Assembly: GCF_000717185.1 (NCBI RefSeq)
Contig: NZ_JNYE01000116.1
Location: forward strand, 1 to 24,015
DNA from: Kitasatospora phosalacinea
GTDB lineage: Bacteria > Actinomycetota > Actinomycetes > Streptomycetales > Streptomycetaceae
DNA length: 24,015 nucleotides
Reading direction: 5' to 3'
Every line of letters begins with the position of its first letter. The first letter of the stretch is position 1. This document shows, piece after piece, positions 12,499 to 21,039 of this stretch. The position numbers and the translations under genes were made by a program. The notes beneath the pieces were generated by a model, which was not told the origin of the DNA, did not search any database, and was given only the letters and a program-made list of their open reading frames with translations.

Positions 12499-13203
12499 TC
12501 AGCCGATCGGGGCGAGGGTCATCAGGCCGCAGCCGTACGCCTTGGCTTTGCCGAGGCCGCCGGTCAGCACACCGCGCAGGGCGTCGGGGTCGGTGACTTC
12601 GAGGCGGCCGTCGAAGGTGACGGCGGTGAGGGTGACGCGCCCGGTGGCGCCCTTCTTGGAGAAGGCGAGGTTGCGCTGCCCGTGGACGGCGAGCTGGTGC
12701 TGGTCGCCGTGTTCGGTGTGCTGGCGGTGCGCGGGTTTCTCCAGGATGCGGAAGCCTCCGGCGTCCTGGCGCTGGAGCAGCCACTGCATCTGGTGGCGGG
12801 CGGTGACGTGGGCGGTGCGCTTGGTGGGCTCGCCGTCTTTCCTGCGGGCGTGGTGGATGGGGTTGGCGGTGAGGCGGAAGTTCCAGGCGGTGCCCTTGTC
12901 GAGGCGTTCCAGGAACGGCGCGTAGGCGTAGGTCTGCCAGCCTGCTGTGCCGGTAGCGGCCGCGGCGGGCCAGCCTGCCTGTTCCACGAGGTGGGTGAGG
13001 TCGGGGCGGGACGGGCTGACGACGTACAGCTGTACTTCGGCGGTGGCGTTGTGGTCGGTGCGCCACAGGACGCGCGGGCCGGGAGCGGTGGGCAGGATCT
13101 CTGGGAAGGCGGACATGACCGCGGCGTGCAGGTGCTGGGGCGAGGACAGCAATCGGCGGGCGCCCGCGCGCGCGGTGTTGAAGCGGAAGCGGGTCAGGTA
13201 CAT
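12499..13203 (-). CDS. cas6e: CRISPR RNA endonuclease Cas6e (CasE/Cse3)
   Basis: A 234-residue protein whose ATG overlaps the cas5 stop by one base (TGATG). It cuts the repeat hairpin of pre-crRNA and stays bound to the 3' handle as part of Cascade. The N-terminal RAMP strand MYLTRFRFNT is followed by SSPQHLHAAVMSAFP, whose His 24 or His 26 corresponds to the catalytic histidine of the family. The C-terminal glycine-rich loop GVLTGGLGKAKAYGCGLMTL is the usual RAMP signature. The stable CCCCGC/GCGGGG stem in both arrays is its expected substrate. A much longer ORF in this frame runs back through cas5, but only this internal ATG gives a Cas6 protein. Confidence 0.95.
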   Translation of the reverse strand: MYLTRFRFNTARAGARRLLSSPQHLHAAVMSAFPEILPTAPGPRVLWRTDHNATAEVQLYVVSPSRPDLTHLVEQAGWPAAAATGTAGWQTYAYAPFLERLDKGTAWNFRLTANPIHHARRKDGEPTKRTAHVTARHQMQWLLQRQDAGGFRILEKPAHRQHTEHGDQHQLAVHGQRNLAFSKKGATGRVTLTAVTFDGRLEVTDPDALRGVLTGGLGKAKAYGCGLMTLAPIG

Positions 13204-13964
13204 CAGGCACTTTCCAGGAGGGTCGTCGGGTCGTGGGCGGGCACCGGCGCGGCGACAGCGGGCCTGGGCCTGGCGTGGGGGTTGGGCACGGTAACGGTGG
13301 TGGTGCGGACAGTACGCAGGCCATGGCGGCGGTGGCGAACGTCGAAGCTGAGCGGCTGGTCGCGCAGCACGTCGCCCTGGACGGACGAGGTGGGGTTGCT
13401 GCCCGGCGGGATCTCGGTGAGGACGGTCAGGTCGACGCTCGCACGGTCGCAGTGGCGCTGCTGGTGCCAGTCGGAGGCGCGCCAAGACAGGCGGGCCAGG
13501 ACGGCATCGAGGTCGCCGTCCTGGTGGACGCTCTGGTCGTCGGGCAGGTCGAGCGGGCGGGAGGGCGGGCAGGAGCGGCGCCCCAGATAGGGCAGGTAGA
13601 CGGGGGCCCGGACGGCGGCGTGGAGGCGCTCGATGAGTGGAGCCGGGCCTTCGAGGGCCGCGACGAAGACGGCGTCGGCGAGGTAGAAACGCTCGGACAG
13701 CGGCATGGACTCTCCGGTGTCGAAGTGCTGGGCGCTCTGGTAGTCGCGCAGCCGGGCGCCGGGCTGGTCGATGCGGACGCCGAAGCGCAGGGCGGCGAGC
13801 TCGGCGAGCCCGGCGTCGTCGCCGCGTTCGATACCGAGCGATGCCGCGAGCAGCCCGATGACGCCGCTCTTGGTGGGGGCGTTCTCGGTGGTGCGCCGGG
13901 CGAAGCGCGAGGCGGCCCCCCACGACTGCAGGGGGCCGGCCAGCTGCAGGGCCAGCACGCTCAT
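13203..13964 (-). CDS. cas5e: Cascade subunit Cas5e (CasD)
   Basis: A 253-residue protein from an ATG that overlaps the cas7 stop as ATGA. The opening MSVLALQLAGPLQSWGAASR followed by FARRTTENAPTKSGVIGLLA is diagnostic of Cas5e: a RAMP strand, the LQSWG turn and the P-T-K-S-G-V-I-G-LLA helix. Cas5e caps the 5' handle of the crRNA and links the Cas7 backbone to Cse1. The middle (SMPLSERFYLADAVFVAALE) and the DLPDDQSVHQDGDLDAVLAR region are also typical. The length is close to that of other actinobacterial Cas5e proteins. No lesion is seen. Confidence 0.95.
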   Translation of the reverse strand: MSVLALQLAGPLQSWGAASRFARRTTENAPTKSGVIGLLAASLGIERGDDAGLAELAALRFGVRIDQPGARLRDYQSAQHFDTGESMPLSERFYLADAVFVAALEGPAPLIERLHAAVRAPVYLPYLGRRSCPPSRPLDLPDDQSVHQDGDLDAVLARLSWRASDWHQQRHCDRASVDLTVLTEIPPGSNPTSSVQGDVLRDQPLSFDVRHRRHGLRTVRTTTVTVPNPHARPRPAVAAPVPAHDPTTLLESA

Positions 13965-15157
13965 CCGCGCTGCTCCAGACGTGCAGCGACGGCGGCGCCC
14001 ACGGCGCTCACCAGGGTGGAGAGCCGCGGGGCCTCCTGGCCGAGGGAGGAGAGCTTGGCCGTGGCGGGGCCCACACGCAGGACCCAGGTCTGGGCGCTGT
14101 CGTCGCCGTAGGCCCGTTCGATCTCGGGGACATAGTCGGCGAGGCGGGCGCAGGCGGGCTCCAGGTGGCCGCCGTCGGCGTCGGGGGCGACGGGCTTCTC
14201 GAAGGCTCCGACGAAGCTGACGGGGCGTGAGGTGCGCAGGGTGACGAGGACGGCGTCGGGGAGGGTGTGGTTGCCGAAGGTGTTGATCTTGCCGGTGGGC
14301 AGGGAGGAGACGAAGCCCTCCAGGAACGCCTCGACGGCGCGGCGCACCGGGGTGGCGGGCGGCTCGTTCTCGTCCAGGCCCTTGCCGAGGTTGCGCTCCA
14401 GCAGGTCGACATCGAGGGCCGCGTACCGGTAGAGAGTGGCGGAGTTGAAGTCGACGGCGCCGATCATGCCCGCGCCCGGTTCGGCGTCGGTGTTGCGGTC
14501 GTCGACGGCGGTGAAGTAGTCGGACTCGGTTTCGCTGCGGTGCACGCCGATGGCGTGGGCGACCTGGGCGGCGGCGTCGACGTTGATGTCGGTGGAGTCG
14601 GCGACCATCCGTCCGAACAGGGCGATGTCGACGGAGTGCCGGCCGTCGGCGATCTTCTTCGCGCGGGCCTTGGCGTCCTTGTCCTTGAAGAACGCCTTGA
14701 TGTCGGCGGCGCCCTCGACGGCCAGGGCCGCGAGGTGCTCAAGCTGGCGGGCGCTGAAGAACATCAGGTAGGAGGACTCGGGCGCCGGGTCGTCGCCGCC
14801 GTTCTTCTTCGCCTGCTCGACCTTGCGCTTGGGCGGCTCGATCTTGGAGCCGGTCGCGGTCTGCAGCACCTCCGCCGCGAGCGCCAGCGCCTGGGCCTCA
14901 CCGGTGCCCGGGGCGAGTTCGGTGATGCGCTCGGCCAGGAGTTCGGCGACGCGCTTGGTGCGCACCCCCAGCTCGCCCGGGTCGAGGATGGTGTCGAAGT
15001 AGCGGCGGGTGGCGCGCTTCCATGCCTGGCTGGAGACCCGGGCGCGGGTGGCGCCGCCGTACACGGCGGTCTTGGGCGCGCCCGTGTCGTCGCGGTTGAG
15101 GTTGCTCGGCGGGACGCTCTGCAGGGCGTGCATGTCGACGATGATGCGGCTGGTCAC
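13961..15157 (-). CDS. cas7e: Cascade backbone subunit Cas7e (CasC/Cse4)
   Basis: A 398-residue protein from the GTG at 15155-15157, overlapping the cse2 stop by four bases. The N-terminus has MHALQSVPPSNLNRDDTGAP followed by VYGGATRARVSSQAWKRATR, the classic Cas7e start (H-x-L-x-x-x-P-x-x-NLNRDD-x-G-x-PK and the R-x-RVSSQ-x-WKRA motif). Six copies form the helical backbone along the crRNA spacer. Other family blocks are VDIALFGRMVADSTDINVDA, AAQVAHAIGVHRSETESDYF and GMIGAVDFNSATLYRYAALD. It is longer than the 363-residue E. coli protein mainly through a charged insert around KDKDAKARAKKIADG. All appears intact. Confidence 0.96.
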   Translation of the reverse strand: MTSRIIVDMHALQSVPPSNLNRDDTGAPKTAVYGGATRARVSSQAWKRATRRYFDTILDPGELGVRTKRVAELLAERITELAPGTGEAQALALAAEVLQTATGSKIEPPKRKVEQAKKNGGDDPAPESSYLMFFSARQLEHLAALAVEGAADIKAFFKDKDAKARAKKIADGRHSVDIALFGRMVADSTDINVDAAAQVAHAIGVHRSETESDYFTAVDDRNTDAEPGAGMIGAVDFNSATLYRYAALDVDLLERNLGKGLDENEPPATPVRRAVEAFLEGFVSSLPTGKINTFGNHTLPDAVLVTLRTSRPVSFVGAFEKPVAPDADGGHLEPACARLADYVPEIERAYGDDSAQTWVLRVGPATAKLSSLGQEAPRLSTLVSAVGAAVAARLEQRG

Positions 15158-15819
15158 GGGGCGCTGTCCTTGCGGTCGTCGGTATCGGTGTCGGTGCTGG
15201 TACCGCTGGCCGGGTCGGCGGGCCTAGCGCGGTAGGCGTGCAGGGAACGGCCCCAGGAGCGCCGGACGCTGTCCGGGCCCCACGGCCGCTGCTGCCACTG
15301 GTAGAGCTGCTCGGCGAGCAGGGCATAGTCGAGGGCGATCTCCTCGCGGCGCAGCAGCAGCACGATCTCGCGCAGGCGGGTGGCGAGGACGGGCATCGTG
15401 GCCGCGGATCCGGCCCGTACGAAGCGCTTGCGGGTCGGCTCGTCCATGTCGCTGCCGGGCATCAGGCGGCGCACGGCGGTGCCGAGTTCGTCTCCGCCGG
15501 GCCGGTGCATGCGGGTGCCGCGGGACTGCTGGTGCAGGGAGTACAGGGTCGCGGCCGTGTACAGGGCGGTGTGCGCGGCGTCCTGGTGGAGCGCCGGGTC
15601 GGCGTGGAGGCGGTCGGTGTCGAGCAGGCCCCACAGGTCGGGGATGGTGGAGGTGTCCTTGCCCGCGCCGCGGCGCAGCCGGGCGAGGGCGGCGACGGCG
15701 TCGGGGCGGTCGTCCAGGTAGCCCTTCTGCAGACGGCCGATCTCGCGACCGGCGAGGATGCCGACCGGGCCCAGGGGGCGGCGCTGCGCGGGGGCCGGTG
15801 CCGGTGGGGCGGTGGTCAT
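15154..15819 (-). CDS. cse2: Cascade small subunit Cse2 (CasB)
   Basis: A 221-residue helical protein from an ATG overlapping the cse1 stop (ATGA). Two Cse2 copies line the belly of Cascade and stabilise the displaced DNA strand. The core GRLQKGYLDDRPDAVAALAR followed by LRRGAG matches the family's L-x-x-G-x-x-x-x-x-x-A-LARLRRG motif. ALYTAATLYSLHQQSRG and REIVLLLRREEIALDYALLA are the usual later helices. The C-terminus (DPASGTSTDTDTDDRKD) is disordered and acidic. The N-terminal Pro/Ala segment is also probably disordered. Confidence 0.95.
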   Translation of the reverse strand: MTTAPPAPAPAQRRPLGPVGILAGREIGRLQKGYLDDRPDAVAALARLRRGAGKDTSTIPDLWGLLDTDRLHADPALHQDAAHTALYTAATLYSLHQQSRGTRMHRPGGDELGTAVRRLMPGSDMDEPTRKRFVRAGSAATMPVLATRLREIVLLLRREEIALDYALLAEQLYQWQQRPWGPDSVRRSWGRSLHAYRARPADPASGTSTDTDTDDRKDSAP

Positions 15820-17573
15820 GCGGTCGCCCTTTCAAGGTCGGGAACGGTACCGGGATCTGAGACGTCCGGTGTGCCGGTCGGGCCGGTGGAAGTGGGCGCC
15901 AAGCCGCTGCCTTCCGGCTCGGGCTGCGGGGTGTCGAAGAAGGCGAGGGGCAGGGCGCGCTTGAGGCGGCTGCGGAACCACAGGTCGGCAGAGGAGGTGT
16001 TCAGCCACGCCTCGCCCTTCTTGGTGGCCACCATCCGCCCCTGCCACGCGGCCTCGCCGGCCTGGGAGGTCAAGCCGCTGCCCAGGTCGGAAATGATCTG
16101 GCGGGTCTGCTGCTGCCAGTCGGTGCGCAGCTCTGTGGGGTCGTCGCCGTCGCGGATGGAGGCCAGCCACAACCGGTACGGGGTGTCGAGGGCTCCGAAG
16201 CCGGTGTCCCGCGCGCTCGCCTTGGGTGCCTCGGACTCGCTGCCCGCGGCCCGCGCAAGGTCGGACGCCAGGTCGCCCAGGGCCCGGACGGCGAGATCCG
16301 CGTCGGCGACCGCGGTCTTCGCGGTGTCTCCCAGACGCGTGTCTCGCTCGCTCAGCACGACCAGCGCGAACGCCACCGCGTCGCCGGTGATCTCGTCGAT
16401 GACCGATTGCTGGGTGCCGTACACGGTGCCGAAGGTCCGCAGCCGCATCCGGCGCCCCTTCGGCAGGATCTCGTCCGCTTCCAGCCGGGCCAGCCAGTGC
16501 ACCAGCCCCGGCCTCAGTTCCGGCGCCGGGTCCGCGGCCGCGCCCTGGAGCGGGGCCGCGGAGGCGATCAGCGACCCCAGACCGCGCCAGGCCGCCCGCG
16601 CCGGGTCCGCCTCCCTGGGCATGTACACCAGGGGCCGGCCGAGTTTCTTCTCCTGCGCCGGGCTGCGCCGCCAGCCGGTCATGGGCTCGGCGTCGAACTT
16701 GTTCTGCGGGGTGAGGGGGTCGCCGTAGGTGAGGACGACGCCGTGCACGCCGTCGTGGTCGGCATGCAGCCGGATACGGCGGGACTGCCAGGTGTACAGG
16801 TCGCGCGGGCCGGTGGGCCGGGAGGCCAGGTCGTCGGCCGCGCCGGGGCCGGCGGGCGGGCGCCGCCAGGCGGGAGTGTCGCCGTGGATGGTGCTCCAGT
16901 GGTCGGCCGCGATCAGGTTCAGCAGCAGTGTCTCGCGTAGGTCCGCGCCTTCGGCGAGCACGCCACCGAGGTTGCCTGCCCAGGCCGGGCCCTGGGGGTA
17001 GGCCTTGCCCGCTTTGGCCCGCGGGTCGCCTTCCACGCCGGTCTTGATGCCGGACGTGTCGTAGGCCTGGGCGTGCACCACCCAGCGGGCGGCCTCCGCG
17101 AGCGTGATCCGCTCGACGCCGGGGAAGCGCGCGGTGAAGAACGGGTTGCCGTTGGGCACGTCCGCCACGATCCGGTTCAGCGGGAAGACCTCGCCCTTCC
17201 CGGTCCGCAGCTGCGCGCACTGGTAGAACGGCGTGCGCGGGTGCAGGAGGTCGAAGCGCTCCCGGTGCTCCTCCAGATAGGACAGCACCGGGTGTAGCGC
17301 CTGCGGGTCCTCCCACAGGTCGGCCCATTCCTCGATGTCGCCCGGGCCGTCCAGGGCGTCGTGGATGATGGCCAGGAGCAGGCGGGTGAGGGCGAATTCC
17401 TGCGTGGGGAGCTCGCAGGCCAGTCGGCTGATTCTTTCGGCCTGTTCGAATACCTCGCGCAAGGACAGCTCGCTCTCGCGGCCATCATCCAGCAGGACCG
17501 GGATCCATGCCTGCCCTGTCAGGTCGAACGACTCTGGTACGTCCGGGACTTGCGCGCGGTCATGCGTCGGCAC
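15816..17573 (-). CDS. cse1: Cascade large subunit Cse1/Cas8e (CasA)
   Basis: A 585-residue protein from the GTG at 17571-17573. I prefer this start because GAGG lies about six bases before it. A GTG at 17597 would add eight residues (MRTDSRCR) and deepen the overlap with cas3. Cse1 recognises the PAM and recruits Cas3. The N-terminus reads ESFDLTGQAWIPVLLDDG, then LSLREVFEQAERISRLACEL, as in other Cas8e proteins. Further family blocks are ALTRLLLAIIHDALDG, RFDLLHPRTPFYQCAQLRTG and LLLNLIAADHWSTIHGD. The C-terminal four-helix part covers roughly residues 370-550. The start overlaps the cas3 stop by 14 bases. The 5' end of the gene is AT-richer than the rest. Confidence 0.95.
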   Translation of the reverse strand: MPTHDRAQVPDVPESFDLTGQAWIPVLLDDGRESELSLREVFEQAERISRLACELPTQEFALTRLLLAIIHDALDGPGDIEEWADLWEDPQALHPVLSYLEEHRERFDLLHPRTPFYQCAQLRTGKGEVFPLNRIVADVPNGNPFFTARFPGVERITLAEAARWVVHAQAYDTSGIKTGVEGDPRAKAGKAYPQGPAWAGNLGGVLAEGADLRETLLLNLIAADHWSTIHGDTPAWRRPPAGPGAADDLASRPTGPRDLYTWQSRRIRLHADHDGVHGVVLTYGDPLTPQNKFDAEPMTGWRRSPAQEKKLGRPLVYMPREADPARAAWRGLGSLIASAAPLQGAAADPAPELRPGLVHWLARLEADEILPKGRRMRLRTFGTVYGTQQSVIDEITGDAVAFALVVLSERDTRLGDTAKTAVADADLAVRALGDLASDLARAAGSESEAPKASARDTGFGALDTPYRLWLASIRDGDDPTELRTDWQQQTRQIISDLGSGLTSQAGEAAWQGRMVATKKGEAWLNTSSADLWFRSRLKRALPLAFFDTPQPEPEGSGLAPTSTGPTGTPDVSDPGTVPDLERATA

Positions 17574-20430
17574 TCGACACCTCGAGTCCGTTCTCACGGG
17601 TGTACATGAGTCGGAACCCTGCCAGAAGGGTCGGACAACCGGGCCTGATCGGAAGGATCAACTGCCCTGCCAGCCAAGGGTTTTCCTTAACCTGCCAACT
17701 TTCGAAATAGAAACGCTCAAGTTCGGCGATAACTCGGTCAATCACGTACGACTTGGCCAGGCGTGCCGGCAGGCGCAGCCCGCAGGCCGCTGCCGCCTTC
17801 GCCGCCCTCGGTGACGGCGCCGAACCGGTCGGCAGCGGAAGCCCTCCCCGCCCCTCGCCCGCCCAGCTCACCGTCGCCAGCGAGCCGTCCTCCAGCTCCT
17901 CCACGACGATCACCTCCAGGCTCTCCGGACTGTCGCGCACCTGGGCCCGCCCGGCGCGCGTGTCGTCCGCGTCACCCGTGCCGCCGGCCAGCCAGCCCAT
18001 CAGCGACCGGCCGTCCTTCCCCGCTTCCCGGATCCGGAACACGTCCGCCGCCTTCGCCTTCGTGTCCTGCAGCTGCTCGTGGACCAGGCGTGCCTCCTGC
18101 AGTACCGGCGCCCACTGCGCGGGCCCCACCGACCCGTCCCCGTACGCCGCCTGCACCAGCGCGCTGATGTCACCGGGCAGGGACAGCCCCCGCCTCTCCT
18201 CCAGGTGGGGGTGCAACACAGCGAGCGAGCGCAGCAGCGCGTGCCGTCCGTACACCGCCTCCGAGCCGCGCACCGGCGCGGGTACCGGAGCCGACCAGTC
18301 GACTCCCGTCAGCAGACACCTCGCCTCCCGCAGTCGCGCGGGGCGGCCCGACCGCTGGTGGCGGTGCAGCCTGCCCACCCGCTGCAGCAGCAGGTCCACC
18401 GGCGCCACGTCGCTCACCAGCAGGTCGAAGTCCACGTCCAGCGACTGCTCCGCCACCTGGCTGGCCACCACGATGTGCCGCTCGGGCCGTCGCGAGCCGT
18501 CCGGGCCGAACAGCTCCAGCAGCCTGCGGTCGTTCTCGGCCCGGTCGGTGTCGATGAACCTGGCGTGCGCAACGCTCACCGAGTCGGCCCCGAAGCGGCC
18601 GCGCAGGACCGCAGCCGCTTCCAACACCCGGTCGACGGTATTGCGCACCACCAGCGCGCACCCGCCCCCGGCCAGGTCGTCCTCCAACCGGTCCGCCAGC
18701 GCCTCCAGGTCGTCCTCGAGCCGCTCCAGCCGCACCTCGCCCCCGCGGCCGGACGCCGCCGGACGCCCCAGCAGCGGGTCGTGCCCGGCGCACACTGCGG
18801 TCAGCAGCGGATACTCCCGCGCCTGCTCCACCGCGGCGAACCGCCCCTCGTCCCCACCGGCACCCGCGTACGCCTGCGCCAACTCCCGGCGACGCGCGGC
18901 CGGAAGCGTCGCCGACAGCACCACCACCGGCACCCCGTATGCGCCCAGCCAGCCCAGCACCCGGTCCAGGTAGGCATTCATGTACGTGTCGTACGCGTGC
19001 GCCTCGTCGATCACCACGACCTTCCCCGCCACTGCCAAGTGCCGCAGCACCAAGTGGCGGGCCTTCAACCCGGCGAACAAAAGCTGGTCGATCGTCCCCA
19101 CCACGAACGACGACAGCAGCCCTTTCTTGCGACCGGCCAGCCACTGGTGCGCCACCAGCTCCGCCGGGCCCGCACCCTCCTCCCCGACCTTCGGCACCCG
19201 CTGCGCGCCATCGACGTCCACCGCCGCGACCCGCTGCCGCGAACGGGCCCGCAACTCGGCGGCATCCCGGTTCAGCGCCGCCTTCGAATGCGCCAGCAGC
19301 ACCGACAGCCGCTCACCGCCCTCGGCCGGCAACCGGTCCAACCAGTCCAGCAGCCGCGGGAACATGGCGTTGCTCGTCGCCATCGTCGGCAGCGCGAAGA
19401 ACACCCCGCCCGCACCGGCCCGCGCCGCCAACACCTCCGCCACAGCCAGCGCCGCCTCCGTCTTCCCCTCCCCCATCGGCGCCTCCACGATCAACAGCCC
19501 CGCCCCCGGTATCGCCCGCGCCATCTCCACCGCCGCCGCCTGCACCGGCCGCACCACCGCCCCCGGCGGCAGCTCGAACCGCGACGCGAACAACACCGGG
19601 GCGTCTTCCTGCGACACCCGCGGCCGCCAGGGCCCCGGCAGATCCAGCCCCCGCCACGCCGCCGCCACCCGGCGCCCACCGTCGTACCCCGTCTCCAGCG
19701 GAAAGTACGGAAACAGGTCCGGATTGCTCGCGATCCAGTCCGCCATGATCACCAAACCGGACAGCACCACCTGCACCGGCTGCGGCAGCCTCACACCCCG
19801 CCACTGCCCCAGCCTCTCCTCCACCCCAAACTCCGCCGCGCACCCGTCCAACAACTCCCCCTGAACCCGCAGCCACGCCCCCTCGCTCCCGCCCGGCGTC
19901 CGCACCAACTCCGCCCGCCCGTCCAACTCCAAGAGCGCCACCTGCTCCGGCGGCACACCGTGATGACCACCCACCACCACCGCGAACTGCCCCGTCACCC
20001 GCCCCGGCCACCCGTGCCGCTCCTTCAACCACTCCTGCAACAGCAACTGGCCCGCCAAGCCGTGCGGCGCCAACCGCCGATCCGCCCCCAACCCGGCCCG
20101 GTACGGCATCTCCAACCCCGCATCGCGCATCCGGTCCGCCAGAGCGTCCACCTGACACGCGAACGCCGGCGTCGCCTTCCCGATGTCGTGCACCCCCGCC
20201 AGCCACACCACCAACCGCCGCCCGTCCACCTCCCCCTCCGGCAACGCCCCGCCCACCAGCGCCCGCACCCGCTCCGGCACCCAGCCGTCCCACAACAGCC
20301 CCGCCACCGCCGCACTGTCCTGCATGTGGCACCACAACGGCAGCCACCCCTCACCCAGCACATCGTGCTTCGCCCACACACTCCGCGCCACCGCCGACAA
20401 CCGCGACCGCAGATCGAACCCGCCGGCCAC
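17560..20430 (-). CDS. cas3: CRISPR-associated helicase-nuclease Cas3, type I-E
   Basis: A 956-residue protein from a GTG at 20428-20430. The frame is open upstream to 20490 but has no ATG or GTG there. It unwinds and degrades target DNA recruited by Cascade. The N-terminal HD nuclease has His 35 (LWCHMQDSA), HD 81-82 (GVHDIGKATPAF), His 156-157 (GGHHGVP) and Asp 231. The SF2 helicase follows: Walker A APMGEGKTE (about 318-325), LPTMATSN (about 348-354), DEAH 475-478, VVLSATLP (about 504-510), VVASQVAEQSLDVDFDLLVS (about 655-673) and QRVGRLHRH (683-691). The last 60 codons and the junction with cse1 are noticeably AT-richer than the rest. The gene leads the operon, so its promoter should lie in 20431-20964. 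Confidence 0.97.
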   Translation of the reverse strand: MAGGFDLRSRLSAVARSVWAKHDVLGEGWLPLWCHMQDSAAVAGLLWDGWVPERVRALVGGALPEGEVDGRRLVVWLAGVHDIGKATPAFACQVDALADRMRDAGLEMPYRAGLGADRRLAPHGLAGQLLLQEWLKERHGWPGRVTGQFAVVVGGHHGVPPEQVALLELDGRAELVRTPGGSEGAWLRVQGELLDGCAAEFGVEERLGQWRGVRLPQPVQVVLSGLVIMADWIASNPDLFPYFPLETGYDGGRRVAAAWRGLDLPGPWRPRVSQEDAPVLFASRFELPPGAVVRPVQAAAVEMARAIPGAGLLIVEAPMGEGKTEAALAVAEVLAARAGAGGVFFALPTMATSNAMFPRLLDWLDRLPAEGGERLSVLLAHSKAALNRDAAELRARSRQRVAAVDVDGAQRVPKVGEEGAGPAELVAHQWLAGRKKGLLSSFVVGTIDQLLFAGLKARHLVLRHLAVAGKVVVIDEAHAYDTYMNAYLDRVLGWLGAYGVPVVVLSATLPAARRRELAQAYAGAGGDEGRFAAVEQAREYPLLTAVCAGHDPLLGRPAASGRGGEVRLERLEDDLEALADRLEDDLAGGGCALVVRNTVDRVLEAAAVLRGRFGADSVSVAHARFIDTDRAENDRRLLELFGPDGSRRPERHIVVASQVAEQSLDVDFDLLVSDVAPVDLLLQRVGRLHRHQRSGRPARLREARCLLTGVDWSAPVPAPVRGSEAVYGRHALLRSLAVLHPHLEERRGLSLPGDISALVQAAYGDGSVGPAQWAPVLQEARLVHEQLQDTKAKAADVFRIREAGKDGRSLMGWLAGGTGDADDTRAGRAQVRDSPESLEVIVVEELEDGSLATVSWAGEGRGGLPLPTGSAPSPRAAKAAAACGLRLPARLAKSYVIDRVIAELERFYFESWQVKENPWLAGQLILPIRPGCPTLLAGFRLMYTRENGLEVSSADA

Positions 20431-20964
20431 CCGCCCACCCCATTTCGCCCTGTACGACTCCGGCAGATAGCCGCAGATGACCGGCGATCATATGGACCGG
20501 CAACGACCGCACACCCCAGCCAGGACGAAAACCCGACGACCTAAGGTCAGTTGGCGAAACCACGACCCGACCAGACCCACCGCCAGGCCACCTCACTCCG
20601 GGACCGCACACCACTCAGTCCACCCTCCGGGCAGCAAGGAACACCACACGGCCGCTCCGGAAACTACTCCCGGCCACGCTGCCACCATCCGCCCACGAGA
20701 AGAACGCCCTGGTCTCCAACCCCTTCGAACCCTCCAGAAGCCCGGACCAATGGCCGAGAACACCGCCCGATGTCATACCGCTGTGGAACCATCCAGCCCC
20801 GCTCCACCGATCCTTGACACCTCCACAGCACCACCGAACAACAGCCGACCACCACCACGGCGAACGCCAACCACCCGATACAGAACCAACCAGGCAACCA
20901 CGGAACCCCGCCTCGCCCGCACGCCGAAGGGCCGCTGGCCCGTCCCAGGAAAGGAAGTGACATG
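20431..20964. other. Gene-free region between cas3 and array 2
   Basis: About 530 bp with no convincing gene. The ORFs here in both directions are of improbable composition (Pro/Thr/His-rich on plus, Trp/Gly/Ser-rich on minus). The plus strand is markedly rich in C and A and poor in G and T throughout. The region must contain the cas operon promoter on the minus strand, but I cannot place -35/-10 boxes. On the plus strand TTGACA occurs at about 20816 without a good -10. Confidence 0.5.
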
Positions 20965-21039
20965 ATGTCGCTAATGTCCGAATCCCTGAACCTTGCAAAT
21001 TCCCGGCTCACCGGCGCATAACACCGCAGGTCAACAAGA
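20965..21039 (+). promoter_or_regulatory. Leader of CRISPR array 2 with promoter-like boxes
   Basis: It aligns base for base, without gaps, to the leader of array 1 and ends in the same CCGCAGG-x-CA-x-CAAGA block next to the first repeat. TTGCAA (20993-20998) and CATAAC (21017-21022) are 18 bp apart, as are the corresponding boxes in leader 1, and predict transcription start just before the first repeat. Shared leader sequence implies that the same Cas1-Cas2 complex adds spacers to both arrays. Confidence 0.75.

Noticed and set aside
13204..13923. N-terminal extension of the Cas6 frame to a 474-residue protein
   Set aside because: The extension is an Arg/Pro-rich shadow of cas5. The internal ATG at 13203 gives the canonical Cas6e N-terminus and a 1-nt overlap with cas5.
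18079..20544. An 821-codon plus-strand ORF opposite cas3
   Set aside because: It is Arg/His/Pro/Gln-rich and antisense to a full set of Cas3 motifs, so it is a shadow frame.
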